From an uncultured Lachnospiraceae bacterium (lineage in GTDB: Bacteria; Bacillota; Clostridia; Lachnospirales; Lachnospiraceae), in contig CANDKY010000005.1 in assembly GCA_947385425.1 (NCBI GenBank), positions 1-64,000 on the forward strand: 64,000 bases of DNA, in the 5' to 3' direction. The translations under genes and the position numbers were made by a program. Positions 51,900 through 62,322 of this stretch are shown here, one piece after another. The notes under the pieces were generated by a model, which ran no database searches, was not told the origin of the DNA, and worked only from the letters and a program-made list of their open reading frames with translations. Every line of letters begins with the position of its first letter. Within the stretch, counting starts at the first letter, position 1.

Positions 51900-54800
51900 T
51901 TGGATAAGTACGAATATAAAATACGTGCGGAGGAAATAAAATCATTAATCGCCAACGGGGAATTTGCAGAGGCGGTCAAAATAGCGGATACGATTGACTG
52001 GCACAGGGTAAAGAGTGTAATGATGCTCTGTACGATCAGTGACCTGTATAAGATAAACCGCAGGTTTCAGGAAAGCAAAGATATATTGTTAATGGCATAT
52101 GAACGTCATCCGGGCGGGCGCCTTATTGTCTATTCTCTATGTGAACTTTCCATCAAAATGGGTGAGTTTGTCCAGGCAATCGAGTATTATAAAGAATTTG
52201 TGCAAATTGCACCGAAGGATACCGGCAGGTATATTTTACAATATAAATTGTATGAAGCGCAGGATGTCAGCCTGGAAGAACGCATTGCGGTCCTGGAGGA
52301 ATTTAAGAAACGGGATTATCGGGAGAAATGGGCTTATGAACTGGCATATTTATATCACAGGGTAGGGCTGGAGACAAAGTGTGTCGAAGAATGCGATGAA
52401 ATGATCCTCTGGTTCGGCGAGGGGCGTTATGTCTTAAAAGCATTGGAACTGAAACAACTGCATAAGCCTCTGAGCGAATCCCAGCAGGAGAAGTATCTTC
52501 AGATAAAGCAGGCGATGGAGGAACCACCGGAAGAGGAACAGGAAGAGACTGTGCCGGAGGAAATACCGGAGTTGGACGAGATGGAGCCCGGTGATGAGGA
52601 AGCGGCTCCGGGGGACACGGGGGAGGAGGAAATGGATCCGGATGGGATGGATCCGGAAGTCGGTGAGGAAGAAGCAGCATTTTATCAGGAACCGGAATTA
52701 TATGCAGAGCCGGAATTGTATACAGATCCGAATCTGTACGCGGATCCGGATTTTTATGGAGAATCGGATCGGTATGGGGAACCGGAAGATGAGGCGGCTG
52801 AATATCCTGCGGAGGAAGAAGTGCGGCCGGAAGAAGAATTCCGGGTTAAGACAGTGGATTTGGGGCAGTATAACACAATGAACCTGCAGAAGGAGCTGGC
52901 CGAGAGCATGCGGGAAATCCTGGGAGAGGACGGGAATGTCCGGACAGGGGCATTTTTCGGCGGGCAGCCGGCGGCATTGACGGAAGATTCCTTTGCGGTA
53001 CAGGAACAACAGGACGCGGCGGCAGTTGCCCTCAGGGAACCGGAGTACAGGCGGCAGGAGCAGCCGTCGGAAGCAGTACAGCCGCGGAGGGGGCAGGCGT
53101 CTCCTTCTGCGGCTGTTGAAGAGGTTTTTTTTGAAGAGGATGCAAGGGATATTCTGCAGCAGGATACAAAGAGAATAGACTTTGGTGATACGAAGGAAAT
53201 TTTGCCCGGGCAAAAAGTGATATATCAGACCGCATTGCCTGCCCGTTTTGCCCTGCCGCAGCAGGGAACACCGATGTACCGGCCGGAAAGCCTGCCGTAT
53301 TCCGAGGAAACGCCTGTACTTGATGGGATGCAGCCCGGAGCGCCAAAACAGCAGGCGGAAACGGTGCAAGCGGAGATCGTGCAGCCTGAGACGGCCCGGC
53401 CGGAACCGCAGCAGCCGGAAACGATACAGGCACATCCGAACCTGATGAAAACCCACAAGCCGTCCGGGTTTGAACAGATGCTTACCCAGGAATACGACGG
53501 GCAGATCAGCCTGGTGGTTCCAAGCAATGAGAATGTGGAGAAACAGATTACGGGGCAGATGAACATTGCGGATATTATGGCGGAATGGGAACGGACGAAA
53601 CGGGCAAATGAGGAAAAACGCCGGGAGGATGTGCGCAAACGGGTGCAGCAGCATACCGGCAATATGTTTTCGGAATTTGACGAGGCGACAAAGAGCGGGC
53701 TGCTTGAGCAGCTGGAAAAGGCAGTAGTGGAAGCCATCCTGAAGGAGTCGGGCCAGAGCGCCGTGGATCCCCGTGACATATCGGAACAGCGTCTGGATGA
53801 TATAGTGAAAAGCATAGGGCGGATAAAGGAAGCCGCCGCAGTGCCGGAAGAGCCGGAAAAGGGAAGCCTGGAAGATGAAAATATCGTAAATTTTGAATAT
53901 ATGAAAACGATTGCCGAGATGGCAGGCATCGATAACCGCGCGGAAGAGCCGGAAGAGGAGGCGGATGCAGGCTTTCCGGCGGAAATGATGACAGAGGGGG
54001 AATTGGCGCAGGAATTATCCCGGGAAGGGATTTTTGAAGATATTTTTCGGCCGGAACAGGCCGAGGGTTTGCCGGAAGAGGAAGGGCACGGCAGAGCCGG
54101 CGGATATGCTGCTGACGCGGAAGAGCCGGAAGAAACAGCAGCGGAGAGCACGGAGGATATGGAAGAGGCGGAGGATACCGCAGGACAGCAGGCGGAGGAC
54201 GACAGCCGCGGGGAACATAAAACGCAGTCATTGACACCGGAAGAAAAGGAGCTTTTTGGCAGGTTTATACATAGCCGTAAATCCAAAGAGCAGATTCTTT
54301 ATGCCGTAGGGACAATGAGTATGGATTCCGGCAGCGGAAATGTTATTGTCACAGGGGAAGAAGAAGCGGGAACTTTGGATTTGGCCAGGAATCTTGTGCG
54401 TATGCTGCAGCTTGTCGAGCAGAAATTTTCGGGCAGGGTAGCAAAGATTTCAGGAAAGACACTGAACAAAAAAGAAGTGGCGGCTACTTTGGACAAACTG
54501 GAAGACGGTGCGCTGATTATTGAGCATGCAACAGGGATGGCCAGCGCTACTGCCATGGATTTAAAAAGGGTTCTGGAGAAGGGGAACAGGAATATTTTTA
54601 TTATTATGGAGGGGAAAAGGGATGAAATGAACATATTCCTCCATAAGAACCGGTTCCTTCTGGATAACTTTAATGCCAGGATCGATATTGAATCTTTGAA
54701 TGATCAGGCGCTGGTGGAATATGCGAAGCAGTATGCGGAGGAAATGGAGTATTCCATTGATGAACTGGGGATTCTGGCTCTCCATACACGGATCGCGGAT

Positions 54801-54974
54801 ATGCAGACAAGCGACCATGAAGTGACGGTGGCAGAGGTGAAAGATTTGGTGGACGATGCGATTTATTTTGCGGATAAGAAGAATCCCAAGCATTTCTTTG
54901 ATATTTTATTCGGGAAACGTTATGATGCGGAGGATATGATTATACTCAGGGAAAAAGATTTTATGCACTATTAG
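51900..54974 (+). CDS. Large TPR protein with acidic disordered middle and degenerate AAA-like domain
   Basis: A 1,024-residue cytoplasmic protein. Residues 1-200 are tetratricopeptide helices ([34 protein letters not shown]). About 200-560 is acidic and proline-rich with short repeats ([17 protein letters not shown]). About 780-1,024 resembles an AAA domain of the CbxX/SpoVK type ([20 protein letters not shown]), but the Walker A region reads [11 protein letters not shown] instead of GxxGxGKT and the Walker B region IIEHATG lacks Asp-Glu, so ATPase activity is doubtful. TTG 51900 after GAGGTGAG is preferred over GTG 51891. Related proteins are conserved but unnamed. Confidence 0.7.
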   Translation: MDKYEYKIRAEEIKSLIANGEFAEAVKIADTIDWHRVKSVMMLCTISDLYKINRRFQESKDILLMAYERHPGGRLIVYSLCELSIKMGEFVQAIEYYKEFVQIAPKDTGRYILQYKLYEAQDVSLEERIAVLEEFKKRDYREKWAYELAYLYHRVGLETKCVEECDEMILWFGEGRYVLKALELKQLHKPLSESQQEKYLQIKQAMEEPPEEEQEETVPEEIPELDEMEPGDEEAAPGDTGEEEMDPDGMDPEVGEEEAAFYQEPELYAEPELYTDPNLYADPDFYGESDRYGEPEDEAAEYPAEEEVRPEEEFRVKTVDLGQYNTMNLQKELAESMREILGEDGNVRTGAFFGGQPAALTEDSFAVQEQQDAAAVALREPEYRRQEQPSEAVQPRRGQASPSAAVEEVFFEEDARDILQQDTKRIDFGDTKEILPGQKVIYQTALPARFALPQQGTPMYRPESLPYSEETPVLDGMQPGAPKQQAETVQAEIVQPETARPEPQQPETIQAHPNLMKTHKPSGFEQMLTQEYDGQISLVVPSNENVEKQITGQMNIADIMAEWERTKRANEEKRREDVRKRVQQHTGNMFSEFDEATKSGLLEQLEKAVVEAILKESGQSAVDPRDISEQRLDDIVKSIGRIKEAAAVPEEPEKGSLEDENIVNFEYMKTIAEMAGIDNRAEEPEEEADAGFPAEMMTEGELAQELSREGIFEDIFRPEQAEGLPEEEGHGRAGGYAADAEEPEETAAESTEDMEEAEDTAGQQAEDDSRGEHKTQSLTPEEKELFGRFIHSRKSKEQILYAVGTMSMDSGSGNVIVTGEEEAGTLDLARNLVRMLQLVEQKFSGRVAKISGKTLNKKEVAATLDKLEDGALIIEHATGMASATAMDLKRVLEKGNRNIFIIMEGKRDEMNIFLHKNRFLLDNFNARIDIESLNDQALVEYAKQYAEEMEYSIDELGILALHTRIADMQTSDHEVTVAEVKDLVDDAIYFADKKNPKHFFDILFGKRYDAEDMIILREKDFMHY

Positions 54975-55084
54975 CGTGAAAAGAAGCTCTAAGGCGTCAA
55001 AGGATGCCGCTTAAGAGGTTCCGGGGGATTTCTGCCGCGGCGCGGCGGGATGTTATAATATTATAAGATCAGGGGGTAGAATTT

Positions 55085-57025
55085 ATGGCAGTGGCAAAGA
55101 AGAAAACGAAAGAGGTGTACCAGGAAAAGCAGGTGTTTATCTCGGAGGCGGATCAGTATCTGTTTGCGCAGGGGACGCATTATGATATTTATAAGAAGCT
55201 GGGAGCGCATCTGTCTGAGGAAGACGGTGTGGAAGGGATGTTCTTCGGTGTATGGGCTCCTAATGCGGAGAGTGTCCATGTAATTGGTACTTTTAACGGC
55301 TGGGATGAGAATATGCATAAGATGGAGCGGCTGGGGCCGGGCGGTATCCATGCGCTTTTTATTCCGGGAGTGGGTGTGAATGAGTTATATAAATTTTTGA
55401 TCCGGACGCCGGATGGGAGGAAACTGTATAAAGCGGATCCTTTTGCAAATTATGCGGAATTCCGGCCGGGAAATGCGTCTAAGACAACGGATTTGACGAA
55501 ATTTAAGTGGTCGGATTCGGAATGGATGAAGGCGAGGGACGGAAAAGATCAGACAAAGGAACCTTTGGCGATTTATGAGTGTAATATCGGTTCCTGGATG
55601 AAGCATCCGAACGGGACGCCGGACGGTTTTTATAATTACCGTGAATTTGCGGACCGGATCGTGGAATATATGAAGGAAATGAAATATACCCATATTGAGC
55701 TTATGGGTATCGCGGAATATCCTTTCGACGGTTCCTGGGGGTATCAGGTGACGGGGTATTATGCGCCTACTTCCCGTTACGGGGAGCCGACGGATTTTAT
55801 GTATCTGGTGGATAAGCTGCACAGAAATAAGATCGGGGTCATTCTTGACTGGGTTCCGGCGCACTTTGCAACGGATGAACACGGGCTTGCGGAATTTGAC
55901 GGGCAGTGTATCTTTGAACATCCGGATAAGCGGCTGGGTGAGCATCCTGACTGGGGGACAAAGATTTTTAATTACGGTAAGACGGAAGTGAAGAATTTCC
56001 TTATAGCAAATGCCCTGTTCTGGTTAAAAGAGTTCCATGTGGACGGAATACGTGTGGACGCTGTGGCATCGATGCTCTATCTGGATTACGGAAAACAGGA
56101 CGGGCAGTGGGTGCCGAACAAATACGGCGGAAACAAAAACCTGGAGGCGATTGAATTTTTCAAACATCTGAACTCAGTTGTGCTCGGCACTTACCCCGGG
56201 TTTATGACGATTGCCGAAGAGTCTACGGCCTGGCCAAAAGTGACAGGGGATATCGAAGACGAAGGGCTGGGCTTCAGTTTTAAATGGAATATGGGATGGA
56301 TGCATGATTTCTGCGAATATATGAAGCTGGATCCGCTGTTTCGGAAGAACAATCATTATGCAATGACTTTTGCCATGAGTTACAATGATTCGGAGAATTA
56401 CATTTTGCCGTTATCCCACGATGAGGTAGTGCATCTGAAATGTTCCATGGTAAATAAAATGCCCGGGTATCAGGTGGACAAGTATGCGAACCTGCGGGTG
56501 GGTTATACTTATATGTTCGGGCATTCCGGCAAGAAGCTGCTCTTTATGGGGCAGGATTTTGCACAGGAGAGGGAGTGGAGCGAAGAAAGGGAGCTGGACT
56601 GGTTCCTGCTTGGCGAGCCTTTGAACAAGGGTATGCATGAATATGTAAAGGAACTGTTGAAGCTTTACCGGAAATATCCCTGCATGTATGAGATAGATAA
56701 TAGTTGGGACGGCTTTGAATGGCTGAATGCCGATGACGCGGAACAGAGCACTTACAGTTTCATACGGAAATCGTCGGACGGGAAGAACAGCCTGTTGTTT
56801 GTGCTGAACATGACGCCGATGATGCGTGAAGACTATCAGGTTGGCGTACCGAAGAAGAAAAAGTATAAGCTGCTGTTAAACAGCGATGAGGAACGTTTTG
56901 GCGGGAACGGCCATGAGATACCTGCAGAGCTGACAGCCGTAAAGGAGGAAGAGCCGGTCAATTACAGAGATTACAGCATTACGTTTGATCTGCCGCCCAA
57001 TACAGCCGTTGTTTTTGTTTTCTAA
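55085..57025 (+). CDS. glgB: 1,4-alpha-glucan (glycogen) branching enzyme
   Basis: A 646-residue GH13 enzyme adding alpha-1,6 branches to glycogen. The N-terminal CBM48-like domain contains FGVWAPNAESVHVIGTFNGW. Catalytic blocks are VDGIRVDAVASMLYLD (Asp nucleophile), TIAEESTAWP (Glu acid/base) and LPLSHDEVVH (second Asp). No other glycogen gene is next to it. A TATAAT-rich promoter precedes it near 55052. It ends at the terminator 57057-57088. Confidence 0.95.
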   Translation: MAVAKKKTKEVYQEKQVFISEADQYLFAQGTHYDIYKKLGAHLSEEDGVEGMFFGVWAPNAESVHVIGTFNGWDENMHKMERLGPGGIHALFIPGVGVNELYKFLIRTPDGRKLYKADPFANYAEFRPGNASKTTDLTKFKWSDSEWMKARDGKDQTKEPLAIYECNIGSWMKHPNGTPDGFYNYREFADRIVEYMKEMKYTHIELMGIAEYPFDGSWGYQVTGYYAPTSRYGEPTDFMYLVDKLHRNKIGVILDWVPAHFATDEHGLAEFDGQCIFEHPDKRLGEHPDWGTKIFNYGKTEVKNFLIANALFWLKEFHVDGIRVDAVASMLYLDYGKQDGQWVPNKYGGNKNLEAIEFFKHLNSVVLGTYPGFMTIAEESTAWPKVTGDIEDEGLGFSFKWNMGWMHDFCEYMKLDPLFRKNNHYAMTFAMSYNDSENYILPLSHDEVVHLKCSMVNKMPGYQVDKYANLRVGYTYMFGHSGKKLLFMGQDFAQEREWSEERELDWFLLGEPLNKGMHEYVKELLKLYRKYPCMYEIDNSWDGFEWLNADDAEQSTYSFIRKSSDGKNSLLFVLNMTPMMREDYQVGVPKKKKYKLLLNSDEERFGGNGHEIPAELTAVKEEEPVNYRDYSITFDLPPNTAVVFVF

Positions 57026-57029
57026 AGGT

Positions 57030-57056
57030 TAAGAATTCGATATATTGTGCCGAAAT
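57030..57056 (+). promoter_or_regulatory. Sigma-D (sigma-28)-like flagellar promoter
   Basis: TAAG (57030-57033), a 15-base spacer and GCCGAAAT (57049-57056) match the sigma-D consensus TAAA-N14-16-GCCGATAT at 10 of 12 positions. It lies just after glgB and about 200 bases before the first gene of the flagellin block. Its transcript would start at the overlapping glgB terminator hairpin. Confidence 0.6.
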
Positions 57057-57088
57057 AAAGGGTGAACATATTGTATGTTCGCCTTTTA
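57057..57088 (+). terminator. Terminator of glgB
   Basis: AAAGGGTGAACAT pairs with ATGTTCGCCTTT (with G-U pairs) and runs into TTATTTT. It starts exactly where the sigma-D-like -10 box ends. Confidence 0.75.
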
Positions 57089-57100
57089 TTTTATGCACAC

Positions 57101-57177
57101 GGGCACCCAAAGGAAAATGTCAGCAAGAGCTGACGGGTGCCCGGCGCGCGAGTAGGGGGAAAAGCCTCCCCTACTCG
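57101..57177 (+). ncRNA. Structured leader with two strong hairpins
   Basis: GGGCACCC (57101-57108) pairs with GGGTGCCC (57135-57142), enclosing a second stem GTCAGC/GCTGAC; immediately after, CGAGTAGGGG (57149-57158) pairs with CCCCTACTCG (57168-57177). All stems are perfect. Located in the 5' leader of the DUF6240-like gene. I know no named riboswitch of this shape; it may be a cis-regulatory RNA or a folded repeat. Confidence 0.55.
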
Positions 57178-57254
57178 ATTGCACAGGGGCGCGTAAGGGA
57201 GAAAGATATCCTCTGCCCGGTTGGTATGGATGTATGTGCGGAAAAGAGGTCAGT

Positions 57255-60200
57255 ATGAATGTTGTTTTTGAGAAAGAAAGGGCGGAAAGCGAAGTAAGAA
57301 AGTATGCTCCGGGAGCCTGTAATAACGGTTCAAATGCAGACAGGATGGCAGCTGCACAGGTGAGCCGCCATGGGATATTTGCGTTAGATATTTCCGGTAC
57401 GGCAAAGGATAACACTGCCTATGGGGATCAGGGAAAAACCATGGAAGATGTTATGCAGGATGCAGGACAGGCGGATGTTGCCGTTCAGAAAGACTATATG
57501 ATAGTAATGTCTAATGTAATGTCTGACGAAGATTTTGCGAAGCTTCAGGAAGAGGGCTATCATCCCGGCGATACGGAGATAGAGACGGTTGTTACGATCG
57601 TTGATGAAATTAAGGCGGCCCTTATCAGGGGCGGCAGCAATATAGCAGGTTATACGGATGATCTGGATATGGAGACGCTGGCGGAGATCACAGGGAGTGT
57701 GGCTTTTGCGGAGCAGATTGTAAAGCAGTTTGGCGAGTATGACATACCTGTTACAGAGGAAAATGCGGAAGCTGTCATGCAGGCATATGACACGGTGCAG
57801 CAGTTGAAGCCTCTCAGTGACGGTACCGTGAAATATATGATACGCAATCAAATGGAGCCTACAGTAGATAATATTTACCGGGCGCAGTACAGTTCCCTGG
57901 CGGATGCCGGCAAACAGGGCCGGGGATATTATCAGGATGAAGCAGGCTATTATGCGAAGAAAGCGGAGGTATACGACTGGCAGCAGCTTCAGCCGCAGAT
58001 GGAAAAGGTGATTGAACAGGCGGGGCTTGAGGTTTCGGAAGAGACGCTGGATGATGCCAGATGGCTGATTGAGAAAGGGATGCCTCTCACGGAAGAGTCT
58101 CTGCATGCGTTTTATGAATTGAAAAACCTGAAAATCCCTGACAGTGCAGAGGAGATTATCGCTGCAGCTTCCGCGGCCATTGCCGATGGGAAGAAAGCGG
58201 TGGAGGCAAATATCGGGGATGGCAGATCCGCATTGGAAAAAGCGGCGCAGTATGTGGAAGATGTACATTTTGTCAGTGACGAAGCCGTAGACCGGGTCGT
58301 TGCGGAAGGGAAGAAATTAAATCTCCGCATTCTCAAGGCCAGCCAGATGCGGCTGAACCAGGGGCTGTATGGAAGGCATTATGAAGCTGCCGATTCTGTC
58401 CGTTATGAGTCACGGATGGAAAGCAGGCGGCTGTTGGAGGAAGTCCGGCTGCAGATGACCGTGGAGGCAAATTACCGTCTGATAAAGAGCGGATTTTCTA
58501 TTGATACCGCGCATCTGGAAGAGTTGGTGGATGCCCTTAAAGCGGTAAATGAGCGGACCGGGAAGAAATTGTTTGGTGAGGATGGCGTAGGCGGTGCCGG
58601 CGGACGTATGGCAGTTTATAAGGACACTATGTCCACAGTCCGGGAACTGGCAGGTATGCCGGCGGCGCTGGTTGGAAGGTTTTCTTTCCAGAGCCGGCTT
58701 CAGATCCAGGCGGCGGTTGCTTCCCCGGCAGGACAGACTTTTACCCTGCGGTCGGCATACGAAGCGGGTGCGGTTTTACGAAGCGCTTATGAGAAAGCGG
58801 GGGAAAGCTATGAAGCTTTGCTGACTGGCCCCAGGGTTGACTTGGGCGATTCCATAGAAAAGGCATTCCGCAATGTGGATGATTTACTGCGGGATATGGG
58901 AATGGAAACATCCGAGGCAAACAGAAGGGCAGTCCGGATCCTTGGTTATAACCATATGGAAGTTACAGCGGAAAATGTAGTGGCGGTTAAGACAACGGAT
59001 TTGTCCGTGCAAAGGGTATTGAATAAGATGACGCCTGCTGCGACAATGCAGATGATCAGGGACGGTGTAAACCCATTGGCCATGGATATGGCGGAACTGG
59101 AAAATTATCTGAATAATCAGGACAGGAATCCGGAGCAGGAACTGGAGAAGTACAGTAAATACTTATATAAGCTGGAGAAGAACCATTCTGTTACAAAGGA
59201 GGAAAAGGAGGCATACATTGGTATTTACCGTTTGCTTCGCCAGTTGGAAAAAACGGACGGTGCAGCGATAGGCGCGTTAATGCAGCAGGGTGTGGAGCCG
59301 ACATTGAAAAATCTGCTCACCGCCGTGAGAAGCAGCAAAAGGCGGGGGATGGATATAAAAATTGATGATGGTTTTGAGAGAGTGGAGTATACCCGCACGA
59401 ATAAAAGCATATCGGAACAGATTGAAAGCAATATTATGATTCAGTACTACAAAAAGCTCGCGTCGGAGATTTATGACAGGATAGACGGCGACAAAATGGG
59501 TGCAGTGCCTGCCGACGGGGACATGAATCTGGAACAGGCAGCGCAGGCGCTTTGGGACGCGCAGCAGGATGAAGATACGGAAAAGGAATATGTAAAGCAG
59601 CAGGCATCCCGGTTCCGTCAGGAAGCAGTTGCGGAGGATACGGTGATACGTGAGCTGTTGGATTTCAGACAACCGATCACGGCCGACAATCTGGCGGCGG
59701 CAGGGCTTTTGATGAGAGCGCGCGGCAGGGCGGCATTGCGATTATATGAACTGGCAGATGAAAATGGCGGCAGGGAGGAACTGGAGCAGGCAGCCTCCAG
59801 GCTGCAGGAAAGTATGGGCGATGCGGATTCCGCAAAAGAAGCATATGCGCAGTTGGAAGAGACATATCGGAAGATATTGGAAGTTGCGGCTTATGAACAG
59901 GAGGATACCGGAAGGATCGATATCCGGGAGTTCAACAGTCTGTATAAACAGGTTGCGCTGAGCGGCAGTATGGCGAGAGAGGAAAATTACGAAGTCCCTG
60001 TGAAAATAGGCGGCGAAGTGACTTCCATTAATCTGAAGATCGTACATAAGGATGATGAAAACGGAAAGGTCATAGCAACCATGGATACAGAGCGTTACGG
60101 CAAGGTTGCGGCACAGTTCCGGATATTTGATAAAGACGGCAGAGGTTATCAGACGGACAGTTATATTATCTGTGAAGACAGGCAGGCAGCGGACGTATTA

Positions 60201-60476
60201 AGGCAGTCAGGTGAAGAATTAAAGAAAATGCTTGGGAATGCCGATATAGAAACTGCAGGTATGAATGTGATACAAAGCGGAGGACTTGACCTGGCGCAGG
60301 TATTCCGGACATCAGAACGGGAGGAAGATCCCGGAATGGCAGTTCGGGAGCGGATGCCGAAAGCGGCGCGGAATACGGTGCCAAAGGCAGGGCAAAAGCC
60401 GGAGTTTAAACCGGTATCCACGAAAAAGTTATACGAGGCAGCGAAGATTTTTATCCAATATATGCAGGAAAGGTAG
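57255..60476 (+). CDS. Flagellum-linked large protein (DUF6240-like)
   Basis: A 1,073-residue soluble, mostly helical protein without signal peptide or membrane segment. Repeated blocks of the type DLDMETLAEITGSVAFAEQI / IPVTEENAEAVMQAYDTV recur (IPDSAEEIIAAAS, MEVTAENVVAVKTTDLS, MAELENYLNNQDRN), suggesting tandem helical modules. It resembles, from memory, the DUF6240 group found beside flagellar genes in Lachnospiraceae. Flagellin starts 12 bases downstream, so both are in one operon. The start follows AAAAGAGGTCAGT. A structural or export-associated role is inferred from position only. Confidence 0.72.
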   Translation: MNVVFEKERAESEVRKYAPGACNNGSNADRMAAAQVSRHGIFALDISGTAKDNTAYGDQGKTMEDVMQDAGQADVAVQKDYMIVMSNVMSDEDFAKLQEEGYHPGDTEIETVVTIVDEIKAALIRGGSNIAGYTDDLDMETLAEITGSVAFAEQIVKQFGEYDIPVTEENAEAVMQAYDTVQQLKPLSDGTVKYMIRNQMEPTVDNIYRAQYSSLADAGKQGRGYYQDEAGYYAKKAEVYDWQQLQPQMEKVIEQAGLEVSEETLDDARWLIEKGMPLTEESLHAFYELKNLKIPDSAEEIIAAASAAIADGKKAVEANIGDGRSALEKAAQYVEDVHFVSDEAVDRVVAEGKKLNLRILKASQMRLNQGLYGRHYEAADSVRYESRMESRRLLEEVRLQMTVEANYRLIKSGFSIDTAHLEELVDALKAVNERTGKKLFGEDGVGGAGGRMAVYKDTMSTVRELAGMPAALVGRFSFQSRLQIQAAVASPAGQTFTLRSAYEAGAVLRSAYEKAGESYEALLTGPRVDLGDSIEKAFRNVDDLLRDMGMETSEANRRAVRILGYNHMEVTAENVVAVKTTDLSVQRVLNKMTPAATMQMIRDGVNPLAMDMAELENYLNNQDRNPEQELEKYSKYLYKLEKNHSVTKEEKEAYIGIYRLLRQLEKTDGAAIGALMQQGVEPTLKNLLTAVRSSKRRGMDIKIDDGFERVEYTRTNKSISEQIESNIMIQYYKKLASEIYDRIDGDKMGAVPADGDMNLEQAAQALWDAQQDEDTEKEYVKQQASRFRQEAVAEDTVIRELLDFRQPITADNLAAAGLLMRARGRAALRLYELADENGGREELEQAASRLQESMGDADSAKEAYAQLEETYRKILEVAAYEQEDTGRIDIREFNSLYKQVALSGSMAREENYEVPVKIGGEVTSINLKIVHKDDENGKVIATMDTERYGKVAAQFRIFDKDGRGYQTDSYIICEDRQAADVLRQSGEELKKMLGNADIETAGMNVIQSGGLDLAQVFRTSEREEDPGMAVRERMPKAARNTVPKAGQKPEFKPVSTKKLYEAAKIFIQYMQER

Positions 60477-60487
60477 AGGGACAGATT

Positions 60488-61702
60488 ATGAAGATTTGCT
60501 ATAATACATCGGCGATGATCGCCAATAATGCGCTGAACAGGAATGACAACCGGCTTGCACAGTCTTTGCAGAGATTGTCTTCCGGCCTGAAAATTGTGGA
60601 GGCGAAAGACAACCCGGCGGGGATGGCTATGGGAAAGAGAATGAATGCGCAGCTTACGGGGATCGCAACCGCAAGCCAGAACAGCAGTGATGCGATTTCC
60701 GTTATTGAGACGGCGGACGGGGCATTATCCGAAGTGCATGAAATGCTGCAGAGGATGAATGAACTGGCGATTAAGGCGGCAACCGGAACGAACAGCGTGG
60801 CGGAGCGTAAGACGATCCAGGAGGAAGTTAATCAGTTAAAACAGGAGATTACGAGAATTACTAATGATACCCAGTTTAACGGAGAAAATCTTTTGAATGG
60901 GAACTTTGATTTGAAAGGGTATACCAATAGCCCCGACGTAAAAGTGGGATATTATTCCGATCAGGTGGTGCCGGGGATCTATGGGATTGCCAGCATTGGA
61001 GGAGTTCCAGATGTTACATTGGATGATAAAGGTGACATAGTGGAAAGTGATGTGCAGAGCCTTATCGGGCAGCCAGTGACTGGAATGGCTGTAGGATCAA
61101 ATATAACGACAACGACTCCGGCGGGTACATTTACGGATACCGTGGATGCCGATTGGCCCGCCGATGCAACGATCACAGAGGTAAATGGGGCGATCATAAA
61201 AATTCAGAGTGCTTCCAAAGCGGATTTCGAAGTTAACCTGAAAATCAAAGGGACACCGGGAAGTGATGTACCTCTTCCTACCAATATGAAACTGGATATC
61301 ACAGGTATCGGCGCAATGACTATGCAGACCGGTTCACAGGAAGGCCAGGTTTTAGATATCCGTATCCCGACTACGTCTCTGGAGAATCTTGGGATCAAGA
61401 ACCTGGATATGACGGAGATGGAAGGCGCTTCGCAGGGAATTGAGGATATAAAGGGAGCCATCGAGTATGTTTCCAGTGTAAGGAGCCGGCTTGGCGCATA
61501 CCAGAACCGCCTGGATCATACGATCAGCAATCTGGATATTACAACGGAAAATATGACAGCCGCGTATTCGCGGATTATGGATGTGGACATGGCGGAAGAA
61601 ATGACGGAGTATACGACGATGCAGGTAATATCCCAGGCGAGCATGTCCATGCTTGCGCAGGCTAACGAGCGGCCGGCGCAGGTGCTTCAGCTTCTGCAGT
61701 AA
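60488..61702 (+). CDS. Flagellin
   Basis: A 404-residue filament protein. The conserved N-terminal D0/D1 region (NRLAQSLQRLSSGLKIVEAK, then DNPAGMAMGKRMNAQLTGI) and C-terminal region (YQNRLDHTISNLDITTENM, SMLAQANERPAQVLQLLQ) are intact; the middle (about 165-300) is variable and beta-rich and forms the surface-exposed part. The opening MKICYNTSAMIANNAL replaces the usual MRINHN. It is secreted without a cleaved signal through the flagellar export system. FliS, its chaperone, follows. Confidence 0.95.
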   Translation: MKICYNTSAMIANNALNRNDNRLAQSLQRLSSGLKIVEAKDNPAGMAMGKRMNAQLTGIATASQNSSDAISVIETADGALSEVHEMLQRMNELAIKAATGTNSVAERKTIQEEVNQLKQEITRITNDTQFNGENLLNGNFDLKGYTNSPDVKVGYYSDQVVPGIYGIASIGGVPDVTLDDKGDIVESDVQSLIGQPVTGMAVGSNITTTTPAGTFTDTVDADWPADATITEVNGAIIKIQSASKADFEVNLKIKGTPGSDVPLPTNMKLDITGIGAMTMQTGSQEGQVLDIRIPTTSLENLGIKNLDMTEMEGASQGIEDIKGAIEYVSSVRSRLGAYQNRLDHTISNLDITTENMTAAYSRIMDVDMAEEMTEYTTMQVISQASMSMLAQANERPAQVLQLLQ

Positions 61703-61845
61703 AGGGATAAATAAGATGTATTATTTGTAGTAAACTGACATAACAAATTTCGGTTTCCGGCTCCTGCTAAAGCCGTATGCGGAAGTTTTGCAGGGCCGAA
61801 AGCGGAATAGCTAATGCGCTAAACTATAGAAAGGCATGGTTTCTT

Positions 61846-62322
61846 ATGACGAAGGAATTAAAACAGGAATATACATTAAAAATCACACAGGCGAATAAGA
61901 CTGAGATGATTAAGATTCTTTATGAGATGCTCATGATTTACACCGGCGAAGCCAGGGAAGCCCATGCCGGACAGAACCGTGCCGGATTCCGTGAGGGGAT
62001 ACGCAAGGCACGGGGATGCGTAAATGAGCTTCTGGCTTCCCTTAATTTTGATTACGGGCTTGCAATGAATTTTTTGCAGTTATATCTTTATATTAACAGG
62101 GAATTAGCCAGGGCGGAGGTACGTAATTCCGCGGAGCCTTTGGAAAATGCAGAGAAGATAGTAAACCAGCTTCATGGGGCATATGAAAAGCTCAGTGAAA
62201 TGGATACCTCCGGCCCGGTTATGTCTAATGTACAGAGCGTTTATGCCGGACTGACCTATGGCAGAAACAGTTTAACGGAGAATCTAGCCGATCAGGGCAT
62301 TGACAGGGGATTCCGCGCTTAG
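61846..62322 (+). CDS. fliS: Flagellin export chaperone FliS
   Basis: A 158-residue, mostly helical protein. The TLKITQANKTEMIKILYEML opening, REGIRKARGCVNELLASLNFD and LYLYINRELARAEV match FliS, which binds the flagellin C-terminus and prevents premature polymerisation. ATG 61846 is chosen; an upstream frame to 61777 has no resemblance to FliS. Its last 39 bases overlap the convergent DUF2508 gene. Confidence 0.9.
   Translation: MTKELKQEYTLKITQANKTEMIKILYEMLMIYTGEAREAHAGQNRAGFREGIRKARGCVNELLASLNFDYGLAMNFLQLYLYINRELARAEVRNSAEPLENAEKIVNQLHGAYEKLSEMDTSGPVMSNVQSVYAGLTYGRNSLTENLADQGIDRGFRA

Noticed and set aside
52698..54286. Two long minus-strand frames (318 and 353 codons) within the TPR gene
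   Set aside because: They come from GC-biased third positions of the acidic repeat region; rich in Phe, Leu, Arg and Ser without any domain.
57101..57254. c-di-GMP or other known riboswitch upstream of the flagellin block
   Set aside because: None of the conserved bases of the c-di-GMP-I/II aptamers are visible; only simple hairpins are found.
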